Assembly: GCA_017544665.1 (NCBI GenBank)
Contig: JAFYDS010000194.1
Span: 1-37,407, forward strand
Direction: 5' to 3'
DNA length: 37,407 nucleotides
DNA from: Clostridia bacterium
Lineage (GTDB): Bacteria; Bacillota; Clostridia; Oscillospirales; Acutalibacteraceae
In this document: one piece after another, positions 31,132-37,407 of the stretch
How the letters are laid out: every line of letters starts with the position of its first letter
Position numbering within the stretch: position 1 is the stretch's first letter
Program-made: the position numbers and the translations under genes
Notes under the pieces: model-generated
What the model was told of the DNA's origin: nothing
Databases searched by the model: none
The model's input: only the letters and a program-made list of their open reading frames with translations

Positions 31132-31803
31132 ATGCGTATGCGCAGAAAAAAGAATCTCGACGAACGGCTCAGGCAGGTTCAGGACTGGCTTGTGGATATC
31201 GGCGAAACCGAGGGCGGTTATCAGGGGCTCCCCTTCCGCGCGGAAAAGCTCGACCTTTCCGCCGTGTTCGGCAACGACAACCCCGTGGAGCTGGAGATCG
31301 GCTGCGGCAAGGGGCAGTTCGCCGCCGCGCTCGCTTATCAGCACCCGGAGCGCAATCTGCTCGCCGTGGAGGTCAACCCGAACGTCGTGGTGCAGGCCTG
31401 TGAAAAGGCGAAAAATGCCGAATTGCGGAACCTTCGCTTTCTGATGCTCGGCGCCGAAAAGCTCGGCGTCCTGCTTCCGGACGAAAGTATCGCGCGGATC
31501 TATCTCAACTTCTCCACGCCGTTCCCGAAGAAGCGGCAGGCAAAGCGCCGCCTGACATATGACAGCTTTCTTACGATCTACCGCGCTATTCTCAAAGAAA
31601 ACGGCGAAATATTGCAAAAGACCGACAACCGGATTCTGTTCGCGTCTTCTCTGTGCGCGTTCTCCCGCTGCGGCTTTGAGCTCACAGACGTGACGCTCGA
31701 TCTTCACGCGGACGAACCGGAAGACAATATCATGACGGAATACGAATCGCGCTTTGTCTCGCTCGGTCAGCCGATCTATGCGCTGACGGCACGCAAGAAA
31801 TAA
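31132..31803 (+). CDS. trmB: tRNA (guanine-N7)-methyltransferase TrmB-like
   Basis: The 223-residue protein has the SAM motif EIGCGKGQF (55-63), AVEVNPNVV (78-86) for the second SAM contact, YLNFSTPFPKKRQAKRRLT (124-142) and the C-terminal NIMTEYESRF. It methylates G46 in the tRNA variable loop. The third block is unusual: relatives have DPWPK where this protein has TPFPK, so the conserved Asp and Trp at 129 and 131 are missing. This may mean altered activity or simple divergence. ATG 31132 was chosen for GGAGG nine bases upstream. The 121 bases that follow hold only a weak hairpin and the next promoter. Confidence 0.88.
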   Translation: MRMRRKKNLDERLRQVQDWLVDIGETEGGYQGLPFRAEKLDLSAVFGNDNPVELEIGCGKGQFAAALAYQHPERNLLAVEVNPNVVVQACEKAKNAELRNLRFLMLGAEKLGVLLPDESIARIYLNFSTPFPKKRQAKRRLTYDSFLTIYRAILKENGEILQKTDNRILFASSLCAFSRCGFELTDVTLDLHADEPEDNIMTEYESRFVSLGQPIYALTARKK

Positions 31804-31866
31804 CACCGGTTGTATTGTAGCATTCTTTTTTGAAAAAAGCAACCACCGCTTTTAAGGTTCCTTTTA

Positions 31867-31895
31867 TTGACAAACCGCGCGGAAAGATTTAATAT
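31867..31895 (+). promoter_or_regulatory. Promoter of the FHA-RodA-PBP operon
   Basis: TTGACA (31867-31872), 17 bases and TAATAT (31890-31895); GGAGGA follows at 31915-31920. Confidence 0.75.
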
Positions 31896-31924
31896 ACCCA
31901 TATAGTACGCAATCGGAGGACGCC

Positions 31925-32845
31925 ATGGACGTTGTCATTTCCATATCGAGATATCTGCTGCCGTTTCTGGCGGTCGTGATTCTGGCAAAGTGTCTTTTGA
32001 CGCTGCTGCTCGGGCACCCGCAGGAAAAGATCTACGGCTACCTGATCGACCAGATCGACGGCGAACGGTATCCGCTGAACATGTGGGAGACCTCGATCGG
32101 CCGCAGCAAGCACTGCGACGTCGTAATCGGCTACGAGACGATCTCGCGCAGCCACGCGGTCATCAGCCGGCGCATCGACGGCTGGTACATCTACGACCTC
32201 AATTCCAAATCGGGCATTCTCGTCAACGGGCAGAGCATCGACCGCAAGGCGCAGATCAAACCCGGCGATCTGCTGACGCTCGGCAATCTGGCGTTCCGCT
32301 TCGCCGTCGTCAACGACCCCGTGATCCAGGTCGGCAAAAAGAAGCGTTCGGCGACGCCTGCTGCGTTCGAGCCGGAAGACGACGTTTTTTCAACCCCCGC
32401 CCCGCGTCCGGTCCGGCAGACTACGCCGCAAAACGACAACTACGACGAGCAGCACAAGCCACAGCTCCACTTTACGAACCCGCACCCCTCGCTGATCTCG
32501 GAAAGCGACACCCCGAAACGCGCGCCGCTGTTCTCCGGCGACGACGTGTATTCCGATTCCGCCCGCGCCCGTGCCACGCTGCGCAACGCACGCACCCGCG
32601 AGGTGTTCTCGCTGACGGGCAACCGCGTGTCGATCGGCCGGTCGTCCGCCTGCGATATCACGGTCGGTTCTCCGACCGCGTCGCGCCGCCACGCGCTGCT
32701 GATCCTCTATGAAGACGGCTGGGCGATCGACGACTGCGGCTCAACCCACGGAACTTTTCTCAACGGGGAACGCGTGACAGCGCCGCAGCTGCTCTTCCCC
32801 GGCGACGTGATCCGCATCGGAAACGACAAGCTGGTGTTTCAGTAA
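31925..32845 (+). CDS. Membrane-anchored protein with two FHA domains
   Basis: The 306-residue protein has an N-terminal membrane helix (7-29) and two FHA domains, about 45-115 and 222-300. Each keeps the phosphothreonine-binding set: SIGRSKHCD...ISRSHAVI...NSKSGILVNG and SIGRSSACD...ASRRHALL...GSTHGTFLNG. The linker (about 140-215) is Pro/Asp rich and disordered. FHA domains read Thr phosphorylation, so a PrkC/PknB-like kinase elsewhere is implied. It is followed by RodA/FtsW and PBP genes, like the actinobacterial fhaB-pstP-rodA-pbpA cluster, which suggests a control role in wall growth (inference). Confidence 0.9.
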   Translation: MDVVISISRYLLPFLAVVILAKCLLTLLLGHPQEKIYGYLIDQIDGERYPLNMWETSIGRSKHCDVVIGYETISRSHAVISRRIDGWYIYDLNSKSGILVNGQSIDRKAQIKPGDLLTLGNLAFRFAVVNDPVIQVGKKKRSATPAAFEPEDDVFSTPAPRPVRQTTPQNDNYDEQHKPQLHFTNPHPSLISESDTPKRAPLFSGDDVYSDSARARATLRNARTREVFSLTGNRVSIGRSSACDITVGSPTASRRHALLILYEDGWAIDDCGSTHGTFLNGERVTAPQLLFPGDVIRIGNDKLVFQ

Positions 32846-32872
32846 TTCGGAATTGCTACTTCGGAGGTTTTC

Positions 32873-34180
32873 ATGTCCAGACAAACCAAAACGCGCCGTC
32901 TGCAGCAGCGGCAGCACAAATACCGCTATGTTGACCGCGGGTTCATTTTGCTGCTGCTGACCGTGTTTCAGCTGTTCAGCGCCGTCCCCGTCGTGTTTGA
33001 GGGCGGCTCCTTCTATTGGCAGAACGGCGCGCAGTTCCTCGGCTACATCGCGTTCGAATGGCTCTATGTCGCCGTGATGCACTACGGCTTCAAAAAAGTC
33101 AACTTCGAGCTGGAATTTATTGCGTTCTTTTTATGCGGGATCGGCATGACGCTCGGCGCGAGCGTTTCGAAAGCGTCGCAGCTCAAGCAGCTTTGCGCGA
33201 TCGTGCTCGGCGTGATCGTCTATGATCTGCTGCTGTGGTTCCTCAAGGACGTGCGCCGCGTGATGCAGGTGCGGCTGCCGCTGGCGGTGCTGTCTTTGCT
33301 CGGGCTTGCCGGCTCGTTCGTTCTGATCCGCTTTTCCGTCGGCGCCATCAACGGCGCGTACAACTGGATCGTCATCGGAAACGGTCTGTTCTCGATCCAG
33401 CCGTCGGAATTCGTCAAGATCGCGTTCGTCTTTGTCGGTGCGGCGACGCTCGACAAGCTGCTGACGGCGAAGAACATCTATCTCTATATCGCCTATTCGA
33501 TCGGCTGTATCGGCGTGCTGTTTTTGATGAAGGACTTCGGCACGGCGCTGATCTTCTTCTTCACGTTTCTCATCATCGCGTTCATGCGCTCGGGCGACGT
33601 CCGCTCTTTGCTGTTCGTCTCTGTCGCGGCGGCGGTCGGCGCGGTGCTCGTGATCTACTTCAAGCCCCACGTCGCGGCGCGGTTCGCCGTTTACCGACAC
33701 GTCTGGGAAAACGTGGACACCACAGGTTACCAGCAGGTGCGCACGCTGATCTACAGCGTATCCGGCGGTCTGCAGGGGCTCGGGATCGGCAACGGCCGTC
33801 TGCGGTATATCGCCGCCTCCACGACCGACCTGATCTTCGGCGTCATCTGTGAGGAATGCGGCATCCTGCTCGCCTTCGCGATCGCGCTGACCTTCGCCTT
33901 GATCGCGCTGTACGCCGTCAAATGCGCCCGGACCGCCCCATCCTCGTTCTATGCCATTGCGGCGTGCGCGGCGGCGGCGCTGCTGCTGTTCCAGACCGGG
34001 CTGAATATCTTCGGCATCACCGACCTGCTCCCGCTGACGGGCGTGACGCTGCCGTTCCTTTCGCAGGGCGGCTCGAGTATGATCTGCTGCTGGGCGCTGT
34101 TCGCGTTCATCAAGGCTTCGGACATCCGGGCGTACCCGAAGCAGTTCAAATCCGCGGTATCGGGAGGCGCTCTGGCATGA
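32873..34180 (+). CDS. SEDS family peptidoglycan polymerase (RodA/FtsW/SpoVE)
   Basis: The 435-residue polytopic protein has about ten to twelve membrane segments and the SEDS landmarks IQPSEFVKI (174-182), MKDFGTALIFF, STTDLIFGVICEECG and LPLTGVTLPFLSQGGSS. These proteins polymerise lipid II with a class B PBP partner, and that partner is the next gene, overlapping by four bases. RodA-like versus FtsW-like cannot be told from motifs alone; pairing with a PbpA-type PBP and an FHA protein favours elongation or sporulation. The ATG at 32873 has CGGAGG. Confidence 0.92.
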   Translation: MSRQTKTRRLQQRQHKYRYVDRGFILLLLTVFQLFSAVPVVFEGGSFYWQNGAQFLGYIAFEWLYVAVMHYGFKKVNFELEFIAFFLCGIGMTLGASVSKASQLKQLCAIVLGVIVYDLLLWFLKDVRRVMQVRLPLAVLSLLGLAGSFVLIRFSVGAINGAYNWIVIGNGLFSIQPSEFVKIAFVFVGAATLDKLLTAKNIYLYIAYSIGCIGVLFLMKDFGTALIFFFTFLIIAFMRSGDVRSLLFVSVAAAVGAVLVIYFKPHVAARFAVYRHVWENVDTTGYQQVRTLIYSVSGGLQGLGIGNGRLRYIAASTTDLIFGVICEECGILLAFAIALTFALIALYAVKCARTAPSSFYAIAACAAAALLLFQTGLNIFGITDLLPLTGVTLPFLSQGGSSMICCWALFAFIKASDIRAYPKQFKSAVSGGALA

Positions 34181-35550
34181 AGAATACAACAAGACGCGCC
34201 TATGTGATCTATGCGCTCGTGATCGCGTTTCTGATCGGTCTCGGCTTTCTGCTTTACAGTTTCGCCGCCAACGGCAGCACCTGGGCGGCGAGCCGGCTCA
34301 ACACCCATATCTTCACCAACCGCGTTCTGACCCGCGCCGGCGCCGTCAAGGACCGTAACGGGACCGTTCTTGTGGAAACGAAGGACGGCAAGCGCGTTTG
34401 GAACGAATCTTCCGGCGTCCGCCGCGCGACCTTACACGCGGTCGGCGACGCGCAGGGCTATATCGCCACGGGCGTCCAGACGCTCTACCGCGCGAAGCTG
34501 ATCGGCTACGACTTTTTCACCGGGCTTTACAAAAGCGCCAACAAGCAGACCGACATCACGCTGACACTCGACGCAGAAGTCTGCAAGACCGCGCTCGAAG
34601 CGATGAACGGAAAGAAAGGCACCGTCGCCGCGTATAACTACAAGACAGGCGAGCTGCTCTGCATGGTCAGCGCACCGACCTACGACCCGCTCCAGAAACC
34701 GTCGGATATCAACACCGACACGACCGGCAAATACGACGGCATCTATCTCAACCGCGCGATCTCCGGCGTGTTCACGCCCGGCTCGACCTTCAAGGTCGTC
34801 ACCGCGATCTGCGCGCTCGAAAACATCCCCGACGTCCAGAAACGCAAGTTCACCTGCACTGGCAAGATCAGTCTCGGCAAGGGCGAAGTGATCTGCAACG
34901 GCGTCCACGGAACTGTGACCTTCGAGCGCGGGCAGAACGTCTCGTGCAACTGCGTATTCGCCCAACTGGCGGCGGAACTCGGGCGCGACAAGCTGACCGA
35001 AACGGTGCGTTCTCTCGGCTTCGGCAAATCGGTCTCGGTCTCCGGCGCGAAGACGGTCCGCAGCACATTCGACGTTTCAAAAGCCGGAAAGCTGGATCTC
35101 GGCTGGGCGGGCATCGGGCAATATACGACGCTCGTCAACCCGATGCAGATGCTGATGCTTGCCGGCGCGATCGCGAACGAGGGCGAAGCAATGACCCCGC
35201 GGCTGGTCCAGAACGACGGCACGCTGGGCGAGCTGATCGACCTTGCCGGCGGCGTCAATAAAAATATCAAGCTCTCGCCTGAGACGGCGAAGACCGTCGC
35301 CGCGCTGCTGCGGTCCAACGTCAAGAACTACTACGGCGACAGCCGTTTTCCGAACCTGCAGTTCTGCGGCAAAACGGGCTCCGCCGAGGTGGAGGGCAAA
35401 AAGAGCCACGCGTGGTTCTACGGCTTCTCACAGCGGGAGGACTTCCCCGTCGCGATCGTGGTCTGCCTCGAAAACGGCGGCATCGGTCTCAACGATGCAA
35501 TTCCCGTGGCAAACCGGGTGCTGCAAAAGCTGCTGCAGCTCGGAATTTGA
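34177..35550 (+). CDS. Class B penicillin-binding protein (PbpA-type transpeptidase)
   Basis: The 457-residue protein has one N-terminal membrane helix (8-30), a short dimerisation-type segment (GAVKDRNGTVLVE, 55-67) and the transpeptidase domain. Its three motifs are S203-TFK206, S256-C-N258 and K399-TG401. The length is short for PBP2 but matches actinobacterial PbpA and Clostridial PBPs of the FtsI/MrdA class. It crosslinks peptidoglycan made by the SEDS partner in the preceding gene, with which it shares ATGA. A heptanucleotide array begins directly after the stop codon. Confidence 0.92.
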   Translation: MKNTTRRAYVIYALVIAFLIGLGFLLYSFAANGSTWAASRLNTHIFTNRVLTRAGAVKDRNGTVLVETKDGKRVWNESSGVRRATLHAVGDAQGYIATGVQTLYRAKLIGYDFFTGLYKSANKQTDITLTLDAEVCKTALEAMNGKKGTVAAYNYKTGELLCMVSAPTYDPLQKPSDINTDTTGKYDGIYLNRAISGVFTPGSTFKVVTAICALENIPDVQKRKFTCTGKISLGKGEVICNGVHGTVTFERGQNVSCNCVFAQLAAELGRDKLTETVRSLGFGKSVSVSGAKTVRSTFDVSKAGKLDLGWAGIGQYTTLVNPMQMLMLAGAIANEGEAMTPRLVQNDGTLGELIDLAGGVNKNIKLSPETAKTVAALLRSNVKNYYGDSRFPNLQFCGKTGSAEVEGKKSHAWFYGFSQREDFPVAIVVCLENGGIGLNDAIPVANRVLQKLLQLGI

Positions 35551-35590
35551 GTGCACAGTGCGCAGTGCACAGTTCAGTCGACAGTCGTCA
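35551..35590. repeat. GTGCRCA/GTCGNCA heptanucleotide array directly after the PBP stop
   Basis: GTGCACA, GTGCGCA, GTGCACA, then a five-base GTTCA, then GTCGACA and GTCGTCA: period seven with one two-base loss. Nineteen bases (35556-35574) are identical to 24746-24764. Confidence 0.78.
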
Positions 35591-35671
35591 ATCTTTAGTT
35601 GACAGCGCGCGCCTAAATTATGCGGCGAACGAAACACGTCTTTCCGCGCGAACAAAGACGCAGTGTGAACT

Positions 35672-35704
35672 CTTAGTTTCTTAGTCCCTAATCCCTAATC
35701 CCTT
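35672..35704. repeat. CTTAGTC/CCTAATC heptanucleotide array
   Basis: CTTAGTTT, CTTAGTC, CCTAATC, CCTAATC, CC with period seven to eight. It shares the TTAGTC core with the array at 29550. The DNA between the two arrays (35591-35671) shows no gene. Confidence 0.7.
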
Positions 35705-35733
35705 TGCAACTCTATACCGAAAGGATGATTCAT

Positions 35734-36585
35734 ATGTTCAAACACGAAAACCTCAACGGACGCGTCGCGGTCGTCACCGGCGGCGGCGGTGTGCTGTGCA
35801 GCGGTTTCGCCAAGGCGCTCGCGCGTCAGGGCGCGAAGGTCGCTGTGCTCGACCTCAACGAAGCGGCGGCGCAGAAAGTCGCCGACGAAATCACCGCGGC
35901 GGGCGGACAGGCGATGGCGGTCGGCTGCAATGTGCTGCAGAAAGAGAGCATGCAGCAGGCGCGGCAGACGATCCTCGACAAGTTCGGCACCTGCGACATT
36001 CTCCTCAACGGCGCCGGCGGCAACAATCCGCGCGGCACGACGACCAAGGAAACCCTCGAGGCGATCGACCTGGTCGAAAAGGATCCGTCGGTCAAGACGT
36101 TCTTCGATCTCGACCCGGAGGGCATCTCTTTTGTGTTCAACCTCAACTTCCTCGGCACGCTGATCCCGACGCAGGTCTTCGCGCCCGATATGGCGAAGAA
36201 AAAGAACACCTGCATCATTATGATCACGTCGATGAACGCCTACCGCCCGCTGACGAAGATCCCCGCCTATTCCGCGGCAAAAGCGGCGGTCCAGAACTTC
36301 ACCCAGTTCATGGCGGTGCATTTCGCCGATTGCGGCATCCGCGTCAACGCGATCGCGCCGGGCTTCTTTTCGACCAACCAGAACAAGACGCTGCTTTGGA
36401 ACGACGACGGCACCCCGACCCCGCGCACGGGCAAGATCCTTGCCGCGACGCCGATGAAGCGCTTCGGCGAACCCGAAGAACTCGAGGGCGCGCTTTTGTT
36501 CCTTTGCGACGAAAGCTATTCCGGCTTCATCACCGGCACGACGATCGCCGTTGACGGCGGTTTCAACGCTTATTCCGGCGTCTGA
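35734..36585 (+). CDS. uxuB: SDR family D-mannonate oxidoreductase (fructuronate reductase)
   Basis: The 283-residue protein is a classical short-chain dehydrogenase: a glycine-rich NAD site TGGGGVLCSG (15-24), NGAGG (92-96), and catalytic S166, Y179 and K183 (ITSMNAYRPLTKIPAYSAAK). Long stretches (NPRGTTT, FFDLDPEGISFVFNLNFLGT, VNAIAPGFF, VDGGFNAYSGV) agree with the YjmF/UxuB-type SDR that interconverts fructuronate and mannonate in glucuronate breakdown. No uxuA or uxaC gene lies beside it. ATG 35734 was chosen because AAGGA lies eight bases upstream; an upstream ATG and TTG are weaker. Confidence 0.87.
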   Translation: MFKHENLNGRVAVVTGGGGVLCSGFAKALARQGAKVAVLDLNEAAAQKVADEITAAGGQAMAVGCNVLQKESMQQARQTILDKFGTCDILLNGAGGNNPRGTTTKETLEAIDLVEKDPSVKTFFDLDPEGISFVFNLNFLGTLIPTQVFAPDMAKKKNTCIIMITSMNAYRPLTKIPAYSAAKAAVQNFTQFMAVHFADCGIRVNAIAPGFFSTNQNKTLLWNDDGTPTPRTGKILAATPMKRFGEPEELEGALLFLCDESYSGFITGTTIAVDGGFNAYSGV

Positions 36586-36630
36586 GTTGCAGACAAACAT
36601 TTCTCCTTTGTCACAATTCCAACAGAGACG

Positions 36631-36654
36631 GAGCAATCGTTCTTTCGATTGTTC
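36631..36654. repeat. Inverted repeat downstream of uxuB
   Basis: GAGCAATCG and CGATTGTTC pair at eight of nine positions around a six-base loop, 46 bases after the uxuB stop. No U-run follows, so a factor-independent terminator is not supported; it may stabilise the 3' end. Confidence 0.4.
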
Positions 36655-36703
36655 TGATAAGGTTGCGTAAAAATGTCTAAAGTATGAACTTTATGGCTAT
36701 ACA

Positions 36704-36733
36704 TTGACTTTCACCGTCGGAATATGATAGAAT
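36704..36733 (+). promoter_or_regulatory. Promoter of the condensation-like gene
   Basis: TTGACT (36704-36709), an 18-base spacer and TAGAAT (36728-36733). A perfect eight-base inverted repeat, TTCGAAAG/CTTTCGAA at 36748-36768, lies 15 bases downstream in the leader and is a candidate operator or leader hairpin. Confidence 0.6.
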
Positions 36734-36788
36734 TATTTATCTAAAAATTCGAAAGATTGCCTTTCGAAGCAGAAAGAAGAGGACGCTG

Positions 36789-37407
36789 ATGAAACAACAG
36801 GAGATCCAATATCCCCTGTATGGGCTGATTCCGTCGCAGCAAACCATGTACATGATGGTGCGCTACAGCTTTCACAAGCAGCTCGTGCAGGTTCCGACTT
36901 CGTTTTCCGTCGACAGAGACATCGATTTTGATCTGCTGACCCGCGCGTTCAATATCGAAATCGAACGCAACGACTCGTTGCGCCTGCGCTTTGTCAAGCA
37001 GGACAAGGAGATCAAGCAGTACTTTTTGCCGGAATACAAAGTGGATATGGTCGAAGTCAAGCACTTCGCCTCGAAGGAAGAGCAGGAGGCGTTCTTCAAC
37101 GCGGACGCCCAGAAGCCGGTTTTGTTCCTGAAAGAGACGTTCCGCATCTATTTCTATCATACCGACGGCGTCGGCAACGGCATCTATTTCAACACGACGC
37201 ACCTCGCGATGGACGCGATGGGCATCATCATCATGTATTTCGATCTGCTGTCGGTGTACCGTGCGCTGCTGCACGATACCGAGCTGCCGAAGCCGCTGGA
37301 GCCGTACGAGACCTATATCAAGGAAGAGTTCGCCCGCCTTTCCAACAAGGAAAAGATGGGAAAGCTCGCGATGTTCTACAAGCGCTACTTCCTCAAGGGC
37401 GGCGAAC
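36789..37407 (+). CDS. Condensation-domain-like acyltransferase, N-terminal part (runs off the right edge)
   Basis: An open frame of 206 codons begins at this ATG (AGAGGA upstream) and continues past the window. YPLYGLIPSQQTMYMMVRYSF near the start and FDLLTRAFNIEIERNDSLRLRF (51-72) resemble the first lobe of NRPS condensation and related CoA-dependent acyltransferases. The active-site motif H-H-x-x-x-D-G appears as T-H138-L-A-M-D142-A: the catalytic second His and the Asp are kept, the first His and the Gly are not. It could be a stand-alone acyltransferase or the start of a longer enzyme. Role and substrate unknown. Confidence 0.7.
   Translation, partial: MKQQEIQYPLYGLIPSQQTMYMMVRYSFHKQLVQVPTSFSVDRDIDFDLLTRAFNIEIERNDSLRLRFVKQDKEIKQYFLPEYKVDMVEVKHFASKEEQEAFFNADAQKPVLFLKETFRIYFYHTDGVGNGIYFNTTHLAMDAMGIIIMYFDLLSVYRALLHDTELPKPLEPYETYIKEEFARLSNKEKMGKLAMFYKRYFLKGGE

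Noticed and set aside
31806..31850. Possible terminator between trmB and the FHA gene
   Set aside because: GGTTG and CAACC can pair around a long loop containing CTTTTTT/AAAAAAG, but the stem is weak and no clean GC stem plus U-run exists.

Overview
The window looks like part of a Bacillota chromosome from class Clostridia, most likely an uncultured Oscillospirales-type gut or rumen bacterium. Reasons seen directly: strong AGGAGG-type ribosome sites, sigma-A promoters of the TTGACA-17-TATAAT kind, moderately GC-rich coding DNA, single-membrane surface proteins (lipoprotein, signal-peptide and C-terminally anchored), and family content typical of the group (ThiT with a TPP riboswitch, QueH, MBOAT/DHHW/DUF4358 cassette, BspA-type and InlB-type repeats, GH5 and GH43 enzymes). 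No tRNA, rRNA, CRISPR array, phage or transposase gene is visible. The species call is inference.

Layout. 1-460: control region with direct repeats, a ribosome site for a gene leaving the left edge, a terminator and a promoter. 461-2695 (+): secreted GxGYxYP protein with a discoidin domain. 7178-2749 (-): tightly packed run of an FAD saturase/desaturase-like enzyme, its likely NAD(P)H:2Fe-2S reductase, a GH5 endoglucanase-like enzyme and a small secreted protein, behind a promoter overlapped by a palindromic operator. 7371-8627 (+): CapA-like lipoprotein. 9312-8686, 10205-9489, 11633-10227 and 12759-11740 (-): GNAT acetyltransferase, alpha/beta hydrolase, second GH5 enzyme and GH43 enzyme. 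20395-12859 (-): zinc-ribbon membrane protein and tandem TPM protein, then three secreted surface proteins (short leucine-rich, Fn3, and a large mosaic).

20802-24725 (+): four-gene acyl-transfer cassette (SGNH hydrolase, DUF4358, MBOAT, DHHW), the Gram-positive counterpart in layout of alginate and peptidoglycan O-acetylation systems. 25061-28641 (+): ECF sigma factor overlapping a one-pass membrane protein with an extracellular beta-propeller, followed by a membrane-anchored secreted protein; this is the best candidate for a poorly described signalling system. 29352-28711 (-): thiT under a TPP riboswitch with terminator. 31050-29571 (-): esterase and queH. 31132-31803 (+): trmB. 31925-35550 (+): FHA-RodA/FtsW-class B PBP, a wall-elongation unit. 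35734-36585 (+): UxuB-type D-mannonate oxidoreductase. 36789 to the right edge (+): start of a condensation-domain-like acyltransferase.

Three patterns cut across genes: intergenic heptanucleotide tandem repeats at several places, one of them forming the 3' end of queH; a shared C-terminal tail with the spacing C-x2-C-x3-H-x3-F-F on two otherwise unrelated secreted proteins; and several carbohydrate-active or surface proteins with no LPXTG signal, which makes that tail a candidate retention device.
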